A stretch of 64,000 nt of DNA. It comes from Orientallactaga sibirica (lineage: Eukaryota; Chordata; Mammalia; Rodentia; Dipodidae). The notes under the pieces were generated by a model, which saw nothing but the letters and a program-made list of their open reading frames with translations, did no database searches and had not been told where the DNA came from. Shown here piece by piece: positions 24,086-35,415 of the stretch (positions are counted from its first letter, which is position 1; the number at the start of each line of letters is the position of its first letter). The stretch is from NCBI GenBank assembly GCA_036365145.1, contig JAEOAD010000699.1, positions 9,955,001 to 10,019,000 of the forward strand, given 5' to 3'. Made by a program: the position numbers and the translations under genes.

Positions 24086-25124
24086 GTTTTGTTTACACTG
24101 CTGAGAACGTGAAACGCACATTTAGGAGGTGGAAGGCCTTCCATAATTTCCAGGGCAAGGTTTCATGAAAAACGGCCTCAATACCCCCCAGCAGGAGGGA
24201 CTTGACAATCCCTCTAGACAGGCTTGATTTAGTTTGTTCTTGTTTAGTTGGGTCATTGCCTGGTGTGATAGCTGTCCATTTCACAGGGCAGTGGCCCCAA
24301 TGTACATCATGGTATGGCTGTACACTACAACCATATGGAAGGTTCTGAAAGTTTTGGCTGCATCCAGACCCACCAACCTTCACCCCTGGGAGTGGAGTCC
24401 AGGTATTGGTATTACCAAGGCTCCTCAGGTGATTCCAAGATGCAGCAGCCAGGATCCATAATCACTGCTCATAACATAGAAACTGTGGTCAGCAGCCACT
24501 GAGCCCATGTGCAGGTTCCTGTGGGTCCACTGAGGCAGCAGCAGCTGTTTCCTACTCATTGCCACAGCCGTGGACTGAGGCTAAGCAAAGAGGAGAGAGC
24601 AGCTCCCACCAAGTTTCCCAGAACAATAATTTACCATCTGGACATCAACTTTAGCCTACAGAAGTGCCTGCCTCCACCCTCAAACCCCAGTATTATTCAC
24701 TGCCCTACAAACCTAGTTTCTATGGCATATGACTTTACCAAACTGTTAAAAAAAAAAAAAAAAAACCTTCAACTGGGGAAAAGAAGTTTAGAATTTTAAT
24801 TGAAGTACACAGTTAAATAAATCTCAGAGTTTGAGGCCAACATTCTATTTAAGCATATTGAATGATGCTGGGGGTAATTCCCCACATTATTACAATAGTA
24901 AAATATGTAATCTCCCTTTCTCCCTATGAGTCAGCTCAGGAGAAATACTTAAACCTTGAAGGAAATTTATTCAAACAGGTACTAAGAGCAAGTTCACATG
25001 AGATTTTTTTCAGTCAAGCAAGTTTCAATATGCATTCTATCATCACTGACTATAACCTACATTTTTCCTCTAGGAAAGAAATCCCAAGATTTTTTTCATG
25101 TGCTTTTGTAAACTATTCTTTTTC
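24086..25124. other. Single-copy DNA with an 18-A tract
   Basis: Poly(A) at 24748-24765 follows about 500 bp of unusually GC-rich, partly open sequence (24220-24745). It could be an old processed retrocopy, but I found no flanking duplication or AATAAA and recognise no parent gene. Confidence 0.4.
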
Positions 25125-25455
25125 CCTATTTTTATTGTGTGTGTGTGTGTGCATGTGGATGTGGATGTGTGTGTTTGTGTATAATATGTGTCTATGTGTG
25201 TATGCTTTCCATGGCATGCTGGCTGAGGTCAGAGGCCATTGTATCTCTTTTCCTTCCACCTTCTTTTTAGACAGCATATCTCTTGCTGCTGTGGTTTCCT
25301 GGGAGCTCCTGGACTCTGCTGGTTCTACCTCCTATTGCTATAGCTGCCCATAGGGATTATAGATGCTCCAGATTTACGAGTGCGTTTGGAGGATCAAACT
25401 TAGATGGGCAGCCTCCAAAGCAAGTGTCTTTAACTGTTAAACCATCTCCCTCCCC
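25125..25455 (-). mobile_element. B4/B3-type composite SINE remnant with (TG)n tail, minus
   Basis: TG-rich start 25136-25205, then GCATGCTGGCTGAGGTCAGAGG, TAGGGATTATAGATGCTCC and a terminal AACCATCTCCCTCCCCAGCCC, which is antisense of a tRNA-derived composite SINE. It explains the frame 24862-25353. Confidence 0.65.
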
Positions 25456-25811
25456 AGCCCTGCACACTATTCTTTATGAGACCAATAATGATATTTGTAA
25501 GGCTAGGTTTCTCCCTCCTTCTCACAGCAGAGTCTGTTTATCTATTCCAGAGAAATTGTTACTGAATCCGCGTGATGCTTGGATATGGACTTTGTTCTAT
25601 AATCCTCTTCATTTGTATTGATTTGTGCTTTAAAAGTTCTCAAGTGTTTCTGCTGACCATTTCATAAGCTAAAAATCAAGACTTTAAAACAACTTAGCTC
25701 ACTTACATATAACATGTGCTAATTTGGTTAGCATGTCTTAGAGTTGGTAGAAGAGAGCGTGAATTAGCTTGATATAAACAATTGAAAAGCGTAGAGCCAA
25801 GATAACAGCTG

Positions 25812-26200
25812 CAACTATAGACAGGCTGATTTACAATGGCTCATCTTGCAATTTCCAAGCTTTCGGCTGGCATGAGAAGGATACTTTTACAGTAGAAACC
25901 ATCCTTCAGGTTGTGAATTTGGATCTACTCCTTGGCCATAGACTGAGGACAATGAAGGAAGAAAATGAAGCTCCAGGACTTATTCACACCCACAAGGCCC
26001 TCTCCTAATGCTGGGCATCATCGTGTAGAGTTCCCAGTCAGCCCCACCATCACAAGGGGAAACAACTGACACTCTGTGGTGCACTGCAGTAGTGCAACAG
26101 GGAGGCCTGGAGGGTTGCACGTATTTTCCACTTAGAGTTCCAACTGATGCCTAGAATCTCAGGGTGTAACGCCATTACACATTGAAAAGCATCCGTACTT
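25812..26200 (+). mobile_element. Tigger-type nonautonomous DNA transposon, plus
   Basis: ACAATGGCTCATCTTGCAATTTCCAAGC ... ACAGTAGAAACCATCCTTC ... TTCCCAGTCAGCCCCACCATCACAAGGGG ... TAACGCCATTACACATTGAAAAGCATCCGTAC follows the layout of a TcMar-Tigger nonautonomous element, both ends present. Confidence 0.68.
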
Positions 26201-26279
26201 CTTTAAATAAAAGAACACTATTTACAAAGTGGTGTTTTCTTCCTCAGGTCATTTTACCACTTCAACATTAACATAGAAA

Positions 26280-26470
26280 GAGGTCTAGGAGTGCAACAGC
26301 TCCATCCATATTCAAACCCTGAGTCTGCTGTTTATTTTCCATGACCTGAAGGAACTTGGTGACTGTCTCTAAGTCTCGGTTTCCTCAAGGAGAAATTAAA
26401 GATAATGAAATCCTTGGAAGGAATGTAAGTAATGCCTTCAAAGCTCTAGGACATGGCAGGGAGAAGATGG
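26280..26470 (+). mobile_element. MIR, plus
   Basis: CTGAGTCTGCTGTTTATTTTCCATGACC...TTGGTGACTGTCTCTAAGTCTCGGTTTCCTCA matches the MIR core. Confidence 0.75.
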
Positions 26471-27002
26471 GTGCCTGCTAGTTCTGGAATTGCCAAGCGA
26501 GGTGGGGCTTGGGCAGAGAGGCTGAGCCTGGACCTGTAGCCAAGACTGCACAACTGCTCATCAACCTCAGGCAGACACAGGAAGGTCAAGAGAGCAACGA
26601 ATAAAAATGCAGGCAAAAAAAAAAAAATCTAAGGATAGTTGTCCCAGGATTTCCAGTCATGTTCTGCCCTCTCTCTCACTCCGGAAATATAATTAAGGAA
26701 GTCACATCAATCTCTGGGGGCATAGTTATGGCTTTGGAATGTGTTGGTTTTGTGGCCATGTTGGACTGTGTTACTTGTAGAAATTCCTGAGTGACTCCAC
26801 TGCTGAGCTCAAAGGGACAACATCATTCTCCAGAGGTCCAGCATGCTTCCAGGAAAGACAGGGACATCTCGAGCACGTGTCAAAGTCCAGTAGCTGCCCC
26901 TTCCTTGATTCTGGCAGTGTTCATACAAAAGCTGGCTAAAATCCTTATTAAAACTTTAGTCTATAAATCTAGTCATGCCGCTACCATGGACTAATTGGGC
27001 AG

Positions 27003-27340
27003 AGTTTCCCAGTCTGTTTGGGCTGCTGTTACAAGTTGTTATAACGTGAGTGGTTTAAGTACCAAACATTTATTTTCCCCAGCTCTGAAAACTGGAAATC
27101 CAAGGTCAAGGTGCCTGCAGATATGGTGTTCAGTGCAAACTTGCTTCTTGATTTTTGACAGCTGATTTTGTATATTCCTACATGGCCAAAAGAAAGTGAG
27201 GCAGCTCTCGGGTCTGTTTTAATAATTGCGCTAATTCTATTCATGATCCCTATCCTAATAATATAATTATCTCCTGAGAGTCCACCTTAATTTTATCACA
27301 TTGGGACCAAGGTACCAAATATGAAGTGGAACAGAGAGGA
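27003..27340 (-). mobile_element. MLT1/MST-type MaLR LTR, minus
   Basis: Antisense signature CAGTCTGTTTGGGCTGCTGTTACAA, AAACATTTATTTTCCCCAGCTCTGAAAACTGG, CCAAGGTCAAGGTGCCTGCAGATATGGTG and a distal CACATTGGGACCAAGG. Confidence 0.82.
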
Positions 27341-27435
27341 AGGACACTATTTGATATATGCATATAAGAAAAAAATTCTGAATCCTATTTGCTTCAAATA
27401 TAATTTACACAGGTACATTTCAAGCTCTCTTTGTC

Positions 27436-27745
27436 TTTTTTTAATAGATAATCAGCCCTCCATACCTATAAATGCTATACCTATAGATTCAACCAACCAC
27501 AGGTGAAAATGTACAAAATTTTAAAAAGTGTCTATTCTGAACATGGACAGTTTTTTTTTTTCTTGTTAATATTCACTAAAAATATAACTCTTTACAAAAC
27601 ATTTGCATTGTAATGGGTATTATAAGTTATCTAGAGATTATTTAAATTATAAGAAGGATGTGAGAAGTGCTTAAATTGAATACAAAGCCTATACCTTTTC
27701 ATATAAAGGACTGAGCATCCTTGAATTTTGAGAACAATTCCACAC
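27436..27745 (+). mobile_element. MER2-like Tigger DNA transposon, plus
   Basis: TCAGCCCTCCATACCTATAAATGC, ATTCAACCAACCACAGGTGAAAAT, CTGAACATGGACAG, TATAAGTTATCTAGAGATTATTTAAATTATA and AAGGACTGAGCATCCTTGAATTTTG track the MER2 consensus end to end. Confidence 0.82.
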
Positions 27746-28110
27746 TAATAAGCAGGGGTAATGGTGTTCCTCTTGCTGCCTCTTCACCCAAATCATTTGG
27801 CACCCCCAACCCATGCTAAGCCTGACGATAGCAGTTCTGGCTCAGGCACTTGGATTTCACCTGTGTAGTCACTTCTCAGAAATAAGTGCTCCCCTCCTCC
27901 CTGGACCAGAAGTGAAGCTGCTGAAGTGTTATATGACCTTGCAACCACCCCACTTCCTGCCTAGGTGTGCCTGGGTCCATAAAAGCCTGATTCATTAGCC
28001 CTTCATCAGGGCCAGATATCATCCCCAGACATCCCCACTCCCATACATACATACATTAAACCCCCCCTCCACACACACACACTCTGCTCTAGTCAAAAAT
28101 GACCATACAC

Positions 28111-28328
28111 AGGCTGAAGAGATGGGTTAGTGGTTAAGGAATGAACTTGCCTACAAAGGCAAAAGACCCAGTTCAATTCCCCAGTACCCCAGTAAGCCAG
28201 ATGCACAAGGTGGTGCATGCTCCTGGAGTTCATTTGCAGTGGCTGGAGGCCCTGGTGTGCCCATTCTCTCTCCCCCTCTTTACTTCTCTTTCTCTCTCTC
28301 TCTCTCTCTCAAATAAATAAATATTTAA
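28111..28328 (+). mobile_element. tRNA-derived SINE (DIP-type), plus
   Basis: GGCTGAAGAGATGGGTTAGTGG at the left end, TTTGCAGTGGCTGGAGGCCC in the body, AAATAAATAAATA tail. Flanks share a diverged AATGACCATACA/AAGACCATATA duplication. Confidence 0.93.
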
Positions 28329-28344
28329 AAAAATAAGACCATAT

Positions 28345-29046
28345 ATGACAGTTTTGCTTTGGCAATAGCTCTGAGTGTCTGATAAATAATATTTTGTCTC
28401 ATTGTGTTTCCTCATAAGATGGAAGTATCTCTAGGCTCAGTCCAGTTCCCTTGTGCAGGGTCCTATGAGCACTATAAACTAATGAGCAAATCAGTCCATG
28501 GTAATAGACCAGAGTGGCCAAGGCAATGCATAGTCCATCTCCTCAACATCTCCTCTGATAGCAGAATGTGTTAAAAAAAAAAAAAAAAAAAAAAAAACAC
28601 TTTGCAATACCCTAAAGAAAGCAGTTGTGGCCACATAATGCTGGAAGTGCAGGAAGTCTCAGCTTCACCCTTTCCCCAGTCCTAAGGAAGCTCTGACATT
28701 TACCTCTAAAGACAGACCATGAGCCACCTGCACCTGTAGAAAGGGATGACAAGCTACCAGCAGCTCCTTCCCAGACTCCAAGCTTGAGGACCCCCAGCAT
28801 CAGGCAGCCCTCAGGGCAGATTCAGTAGCTGTGTTCAGTAGACCAGAGGTCTCATCTTGAACCCAGAGGTGACTGAGCCTCATCACTGAATTCCTCATTC
28901 CTGAATTCCTCCTTATAAATTGCCAACATTTGATTCTGTCTCACAACTGAAAGTTGCTCCAAGTTCTCTGTATTTTTGTAATTCCATGTCTACCCATTCT
29001 TCCACTCATCAGCACCTGAATTGCACAGGGTTTAGGCCAGACTAGC
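28345..29046. other. Single-copy DNA with a 25-A tract
   Basis: Poly(A) at 28573-28597. No element attached to it is recognised. Confidence 0.5.
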
Positions 29047-29059
29047 TGTACAATATTTT

Positions 29060-29270
29060 ATTTTATTTTATTTCTTAGAGAGAGAAAGAGGTAGAGAGAG
29101 AGAGAGAGAGAGAGAGAATGGCACACCAGGCCTTTAGCCACTGTAAACAAACTCCAGACACATGCACTACCTTGTGCATCTGGCTAACATGGGTCCTAAG
29201 AAAGCAAATCTGTGTCTGTTGGCTTTGCAGGCAAGCACCTTAACCACTAAGCATTCTCTCCAGCCCTGGG
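29060..29270 (-). mobile_element. tRNA-derived SINE (DIP-type), minus
   Basis: Flanked by TGTACAATATTTT (29047-29059) and TGTACAGTATTA (29271-29282). Long GA run, typical antisense right end. Confidence 0.93.
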
Positions 29271-29599
29271 TGTACAGTATTATTCTGTCAAAATCCTCAG
29301 TTGTTTTAGTAATAAACGAGCTCACGGATGAGAAAGCTCTTTGTGTCACTTTGTTTCTAGGAGAGATCAAGTGTACTTTTGTGACAATATCTCCAGAGCC
29401 ATATTTAGGCAAAACTTTTATCACTGTCACTCACTGAGGTCAGGGCCTGACAAGTGACACAGTGTCCTGGGACGTTGGCCCTACACCTAATGTCACTCCC
29501 ATTATGACTTCTTATGGCAAATACAACAAAGCCTAGAAGGGTCTGCACCTCACTGACAATACCCAGAGGAGCAGTTCCAGTCTGCAAGGCACAAGCATA

Positions 29600-30150
29600 C
29601 AGGTTCTAACTCCATATTCCCATCCTGCAATGGAAGTCACCTGAAATTCACATTAAAATCCAAACTCCTACCTCAACTCCAACACCCACGATGATTTGGC
29701 CTCAATCTGTCTCTCCAGCTCACCTCATGCCTCACGCCCAGTCCTTTCCATCCATGTACAGATCTCTCTGCTCCTCAAACAGAGACTATATGCTTGTTTC
29801 TCTTGAGACAGTATCTTGCTACATAGGCCATGGGGCTGCCTCAAACTCATGATCCTCCTGCCACAGCCTCCTGAGTTCTGGCATTACAAATCCATTCCAA
29901 CACACCAGACTCTTCAAACAGAGCTTTTATAAGTCTATGTCCTCGGCCTAGCTGGCTTGTGCTCATGCTTCAGACATGAATCTCAGCCTCTAGCCACTGT
30001 GCCATAGTCCATGTGTCTTTCATAGTACTGGTCATGTTTTACACCAACATGTACAAGTGTCCATCAGTGACCAGGTCCCCTCACCGACCTGGGATTCTCA
30101 TGGCTAGATATACTAAGGGCTCAAAAAATAATTTCTGAATGAATAAAAGT
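29600..30150 (+). mobile_element. L2, plus, split by a B1
   Basis: AAATCCAAACTCCTACCTC ... GATTTGGCCTCAATCTGTCTCTCCAGCTCACCTCATGCC ... CTCCTCAAACAGAG is the L2 pattern. It resumes after the B1 and ends GGGCTCAAAAAATAATTTCTGAATGAATAAAAG, the L2 3' terminus. Confidence 0.72.
29785..29913 (-). mobile_element. B1 SINE, minus, in the L2
   Basis: Perfect 10-bp duplications TCAAACAGAG at 29775-29784 and 29914-29923. Antisense B1 body (GAGACAGTATCTTGCTACATAGG, CTCCTGCCACAGCCTCC). Confidence 0.92.
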
Positions 30151-30290
30151 GTTGAACACGCATAATTTTAAGCCAATTGAATGGTTATCCAACCTCAGTC
30201 ATAGTGTGAGGTAGAAAAGATTTTAAAAGCACTCTGAGCTTACTTCTTTCCCTTTTAATGTTAAATAAAAACTAGCCTAGTTCTTAAAAA

Positions 30291-30528
30291 GAGCTGGAGA
30301 CATGGCTTAGCAGTTAAGGTGCTTGCCTGCAAGGCCTAAGGACCCTTGTTATATTCCCTAGTACCTAATCTACATAAATAAGGCAGATGCAAAAAGTGGC
30401 GCATATGTCTGGAACTTGTTTGCAGTGGCTAGAGGCCCTGGCACACCCATTCTCTCTCTCTCTCTCTTCCTCTTTCTCTCTTTCCATATTTCTCTCTCTC
30501 TCAAATAAATAAATATTATAAAAAAAAT
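30291..30528 (+). mobile_element. tRNA-derived SINE (DIP-type), plus
   Basis: GAGCTGGAGACATGGCTTAGCAGTTAAGG, (TC)n block and AAATAAATAAATA tail. Directly followed by another SINE of the same orientation. Confidence 0.93.
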
Positions 30529-30541
30529 ACTAGCTAACTGA

Positions 30542-30769
30542 GGTCTAGAGATGGCTCATTTGTTAAGGCACTTGTCTGCAAAGCATAACAACATGGGTTC
30601 GATTCCCCAGTACCCACGTATGCCAGATGCACAGAACAGCACATTTATCTGAGTTTGTTTGCAGCAGCTAGAGGCCCTGGCATGACCATACTTTCTCTCT
30701 CTCTCCTCTTCCTCTCTGTATCTCTTTATCTCTTTGCTTGCAAATTAATAAATAAAATATTTCTTTAAA
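30542..30769 (+). mobile_element. tRNA-derived SINE (DIP-type), plus
   Basis: Flanked by ACTAGCTAACTGA (30529-30541) and ACTAGCCAACTGA (30770-30782), one mismatch. It inserted next to the tail of the preceding SINE. Confidence 0.93.
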
Positions 30770-30784
30770 ACTAGCCAACTGATA

Positions 30785-31270
30785 CATGGCGGTGGAAAGC
30801 ACATCAGGAAACGTTCAAGCATTTCTGATAGGATTGCTCATTGTTATCAGCTGGTCAAGGGTGGTTGGGCATGAAATGTATATCCAAATTACAGATTACA
30901 TAACCTATGACCCAGCTACTCCACTTCCAGGAATTCAGTCAATTGATAAAGTTTACTTGCTCTTCTGCAAAATGGCAGAGACAAGCTGTTCAGGACAACA
31001 TTACAGAAGACTACAAGCAACTTCAGTGTTTACCAGCAGGTCAAATTGCAGCTCATTAGACACAGAAATGGACCAGGCAGAGAGCAGTGTGCAGCATTAG
31101 TGAGAAAGAGGTGGGAGCAAATACAGGAAACTCTTCAGAAGGTACCCATCCATGAGGAACAGGGAAAGAGGAGTCTGAGGAAAGGGGGTAGAGGGAGAAT
31201 TCACTGCACAGGCTTTTAAATGTGGTGATTGCAAAAGTATGCAGACCACTTATAATCTAATTCAAAACCT
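30785..31270 (+). mobile_element. Possible ancient L1M fragment, plus
   Basis: TGACCCAGCTACTCCACTTCCAGGAATTCAG and the following block recall the 3' ORF2 of L1M. The 104-codon frame here is not a gene. Weak. Confidence 0.4.
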
Positions 31271-31288
31271 CTTAAAATGCAAAAATTA

Positions 31289-31352
31289 GGGCTGGGATAT
31301 GGGTATGGCCACTTGTCTGGAATTAAGAAGGCCCTGGGACCAATCTACAGCA
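31289..31352 (+). mobile_element. ID element, plus
   Basis: GGGCTGGGATATGGGTATGGCCACTTGTCTGGAATTAAGAAGGCCCTGGGACCAATC is a diverged ID (tRNA-Ala-derived) SINE. TTAATTAA-rich sequence follows. Confidence 0.7.
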
Positions 31353-31723
31353 CTACAAGTTAATTAATTAATCAATTAATTAATTTGAATGTTTTAAGGT
31401 TCCCAACTTTTCATGGAAAAGTTTAAACAAGTGTTAGCAAAATTCCAGTTTGAATTTGATTCATGTCCCCTTTTATAACTAGAATAACTATGCAAAGAGA
31501 CATAAATAAGTTGCTCGGGAGAAAAGGCAACTGACCTCCACTCCCAAGGCAGCTATTCATTCCAGCTGCTTTGCAGATATTCTATGTTATTCTATGGTGA
31601 AGGTTTGGTGGCTCAGTGGATGATAAGTATTAAAAATTTTAAGCATTTATCATGTTTTGATTGACAAAATAATTGAATAATCCAACCAGGGAGAATATGG
31701 CCTAATAATTAAATCCAAGTAAC

Positions 31724-31929
31724 TTTTTGTTTGTTTTGTTTTGTTTATTATTTTATTAATTTATTAATTAATCTATTTATATATTGTATTTATTATTGAG
31801 GTCTTGCCCTAGCCAGATTGACCTAGAATTCACTATGAGGTCTCAGGCTGCCCTTGAACTCATGGTGATCCTCCTACCTCTGCCTTCCAAGTGCTGGAAT
31901 TTAAAGGGGTGTGCTACCATGCCCAGCTC
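31724..31929 (-). mobile_element. B1 SINE, minus
   Basis: Antisense B1 body 31790-31929 with a T/A-rich tail to its left. Flanks CCAAGTAACTTTTT and CCAGGTAATATTTTT are diverged duplications. Confidence 0.9.
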
Positions 31930-32259
31930 CAGGTAATATTTTTAAATGGCCCCTGTAGTTTCAGGAGATTGAAGGTGAGTTCTGTGTAACTTCAAAGGGG
32001 GTGGTGTGACTGAGCTGAGTTTGCAGGTTCAACACCTCCAAATGCAGAAGAACCAAAGTGCATTCTTCATACCTTTGGATGAAGAACCTAGCACATCAGC
32101 ACTCAGGTACTCAAGACAGTGTGGTGCTGGGCTTGGAAGCCAAGAGGCTCAGTGTAGACGGATGGGTCTCTCACCGCTATATGGCATCTTGGATCATTTA
32201 CTGAGCTTCTCAGCCTCAGCTCTGTCATTTGGTCCAAGAGCAGGAATAATGACATAGGC

Positions 32260-32545
32260 CCAGTGTTCCTTTTCTGAACCATCTGAACTTGGGGACCAGA
32301 ATTGTTTCCGATTTTGGAATAGTTGTATGTACACAATGAGATATCCTGAGGATGGGACCTAAGTACAAACACAGATTTCTGCTTTATCTACATCTGAGAC
32401 ACATAATCTGATACTTTTAAAAGTAATTCTTACATGAAACATTTCATGGTGTGGAATTTTCCACTCGTGGTGGAAAATGTGAAAGAGTTTCAACAAGTTT
32501 CAGATTTTGGATTTTCAGATTAGGGATACTCAATCTCTAGAAACC
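32260..32545 (+). mobile_element. Tigger-type DNA transposon, both ends present
   Basis: CTTGGGGACCAGAATTGTTTCCGATTTTGGAATA ... ACAATGAGATATCCTGAGGATGGGACC ... TTTCAGATTTTGGATTTTCAGATTAGGGATACTCAATCT. The terminal parts are inverted relative to each other as in Tigger-class elements. Confidence 0.75.
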
Positions 32546-32775
32546 TTGAAAGGTCATGAGAAAGACATGAGGTAATATGCACACATAAAACTCAGAAAAG
32601 TTCGTGTTCCTTTGGGAGGGTGTAATAAGTGGAAACCACATACCCAAGAAAGCCACACCAACATGACAGGGAGCCCCAAAGCACATGCTCTTTTCTCCAG
32701 ATTCAGTCAGATCTGTCCTCCCATCTCTTGAGCTCTAGAGAGAAGCTAGATACACTAAGAAGCCCACCTCTGAAC

Positions 32776-32935
32776 CAATTCCTGGTGTGACATTTCACAA
32801 GTCTCTTATTTACACCTCAGTTTCCTAATGTGCACGATAAGGTAATAATAATTACTTAATATATAAATGTGAGGTATATAGCACCTAGCCTGAGGTACAA
32901 TAAGTTCTTCTGTAATCATAAGTTATTATTTTTAA
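32776..32935 (+). mobile_element. MIR, plus
   Basis: GACATTTCACAAGTCTCTTATTTACACCTCAGTTTCCTAATGTG followed by AATAATTACTTAATATATAAATGTGAGG matches the MIR core and 3' part. Confidence 0.72.
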
Positions 32936-33055
32936 GAACCAAGTTTAATTTATTTCTAAATACACATTTGGTCCTGATTTTATAACCCCGAACTGCGCTG
33001 GAAGGTCAGAGTGAAAGTCTGTACTCTTCTCCCCTTAAAAGATGTCTATGTTCTT

Positions 33056-34002
33056 TCAGTACCAGGCATGTATTCCCTCCCATAGAGAGGGCCTTCAGTC
33101 CAACTAGGGAGCTGTTGGTTTCCCCAAGAGCAGACGTACCACTATTGCACCCTTTCCATCATTGGGCCTGTCTGGCCAAACTTGAGGTTTCCAGTGTCAA
33201 CTGTTTTCACAGCTGATGATTTCTGTCTCCCATATGGCTGCGTGCAGTGCAGCTTTTTCCAGCTTTCAGTTGGATGGTCTACAGGGAGAAGGTTTTCTGC
33301 TCAGCACCAGCTTGCTTTCTCAGTGACCTTGCTGCCCAGGCAATAGGGTCTTACCATCTGTTTCTCAAGGGAAACCAAGGGCCTTGGCAATAACCTTTAA
33401 TGTTTTAGAGGCTACAGGGATCTCTCTGGCCAACAACTCACTGGAAGGTATCCCATTCCAGGCACTGAAATTTCTCTAGTAACAACCTATAGCTTCTGAA
33501 TGTGCCATTATTCAAAAAAGTAGGTTTATATGAGTCTTATTCAGAATATCTTTAATTTTGATTGACCCTCCCCCTACCCTTCTTTTACACATTCTCTTCC
33601 CCTGGCCTCACTTAGGCCTTTCCCCACCCTGTAATCTGTTCTTCTACTTACATATATATAATACACCCTCCAAGGCTCAGGGTCCGTTGCAGAAGAGAGG
33701 GCGGAAAGAATGTAAGAGCCAAAGGAAGGGTACGACTCCTTACAATGCAACTGTCCAGACAGAAATTGGCCTCGATATCCATGACCTCGCAGTGCCTAGC
33801 AATACCTTCACAAGACCTTCATAATAGAAGAAAAAGATGATGACATCAAATTAAAAGACAGACTAGTGGAGAGAGAGGAGGGATATGACAGAGAGTGGAG
33901 TTCTGAAGGGGAATGGGGGAGGGGAGGGAAATATCATGGTTTATGTCTGTAAATAGAGAAGTTGTCAATAAAAAATTTTAAAAATAAAAAAATTAAATGA
34001 AA
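33056..34002 (+). mobile_element. 5'-inverted (twin-primed) L1 insertion with perfect 19-bp duplications
   Basis: AAAAGATGTCTATGTTCTT is repeated exactly at 33037-33055 and 34003-34021. Between them 33056-33660 is L1 3' UTR in antisense (GGCAGTGAAATTTC-type match to 5208-5640 in reverse), and 33665-34002 is the downstream L1 3' UTR in sense, ending GTCAATAAAAAATTTTAAAAATAAAAAA. Junction near 33660. This is the structure left when target-primed reverse transcription is initiated twice on one RNA. Confidence 0.93.
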
Positions 34003-34021
34003 AAAAGATGTCTATGTTCTT

Positions 34022-34880
34022 ATCAATGTTTGTGTCTTCATTTGCTGATTTTGCCCTTAGCTTACATTCACTTGCTATCGTTGAAATTTAAGGATGCATT
34101 TGATAGAAACTTAACCCACCCAAATTAAACTAACCAATCCATTTACCTAAGAAAAGCCGTAGTTGGTTAATTTTTAAAAAATATTTGTAATGCCTTTTGT
34201 GGAATATTACTTTCTCTACAGAGCTAGATAAAAATGTTCCTATCTGTCTTCCACTGGCTTCTTTAGGAATTGTTTTATACAATCCTACTGAAGGTCAGAT
34301 ACCAAACCAGGTCTGGAGAGAGAAACACAAGAAACCAGCTCCTGTCCTTGAGGTACTCTGTGTCCACCAGGGATTGGAGCAAAACACACAGATGATGATG
34401 ATGGGTATGGGAGAGGCATGGCATGTGTCCTGCATGCAGGAGGGGTCAAGTAACAACTAGCCAGAAACCATCTTCAATCTAAAGTATTCCATGTGCTATT
34501 GGAAAACACCAAAGGTTGCAGCTGAATCTAAGAACCAACAACAACAAAAAAAGGATAAAATCATAATGATGAGGTAGTTCATCAGTTAAAAAGTCAGAGA
34601 AAAAAACATCCAACCCCACCTATTTATGAGTGCACTTTCTGTGAGACATCAAATAGAGTCACAGATCTCAGAAATTAGGTTAAGAGAAGTTACCATAAAA
34701 GGTGATGACTTTGGTGATGTGATCAAAAAAGAAAAGAAGCTGAACCCAAAAGAACAAAGTAAGAAGCCAGAAGAATTTCCTTTGTAAACAAAAATGTTAA
34801 ATTAAGACAACAAAAGATCATTTGCCAATTATTCAGATTAATACAATTCAATAAAAATGGTAAAACTCAATACAAGTAAG
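34022..34880. other. Single-copy DNA
   Basis: No repeat or coding exon recognised. Confidence 0.45.
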
Positions 34881-34989
34881 AACGTTGGCAAATTGTATCC
34901 ATACAGTCTTAGTGGGGACTTGAATGAATATCACATTCCCAGGATTAATTTAGAAGCAGAATTCAAGAGCTTTAAAGATGCTCACGACA

Positions 34990-35190
34990 GGCTGGAGACA
35001 TGGCTTAGCAATTAAGACATATGCCTGTGAAGCCTAAGAACCTGGGTGTGATTCTCCAGGTCCCATGTTAGGCAGAGGCACTTTGTGTCTGGAGTTCATT
35101 TGCAGTAGCTAGAGGCTCTGGAGCATCCATTCTCACTCTTTCTCTCTCTCCCTCTCTCTGTCTCAAATAAATAGATAAAAATAAAATCTT
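34990..35190 (+). mobile_element. tRNA-derived SINE (DIP-type), plus, first of a same-site pair
   Basis: GGCTGGAGACATGGCTTAGC left end and an AAATAAATAGATAAAAATAAAA tail. Flanked by target copies at 34970-34989 and 35191-35213 (one indel, one substitution). Confidence 0.93.
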
Positions 35191-35213
35191 CTTTAAAATG
35201 CTCATGACATAAA

Positions 35214-35415
35214 ATAGGTAGGAGAGATGGCGCAGTGGTCAAGGTGCTTGCCTGCAAAGCCTAAGGTCCAGAGTTAGATTTCCCAAAGGCAGGTGAATGA
35301 GGTGGTGCATGCTTCTGGAGTTTGTTTGCAGTGGCTGAGGCCCTGGCATGCTCATTCTCTCTCTCTCATCTGCCACTTTCTCTTGTTCCCTCTCTCTCAA
35401 ATAATTAAATATTTA
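35214..35415 (+). mobile_element. tRNA-derived SINE (DIP-type), plus, second of a same-site pair
   Basis: GGAGAGATGGCGCAGTGGTC left end, CT block, AAATAATTAAATA tail. Flanked by identical 23-bp target copies at 35191-35213 and 35416-35438. Confidence 0.94.

Noticed and set aside
24220..24765. Possible processed pseudogene ending in an A18 tract
   Set aside because: No AATAAA before the A-run, no target duplication found and no parent gene recognised; kept only as a note.
24862..25353. 163-codon frame with hydrophobic and Cys/Val-rich segments
   Set aside because: The C-terminal half is a TG repeat and an antisense B4-type SINE; the N-terminal part has no recognisable family.
30291..30782. 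A third same-site SINE pair
   Set aside because: The second SINE has a clear 13-bp duplication, but the first SINE's left flank shares only ACTAGC with it, too short to claim a reused target.
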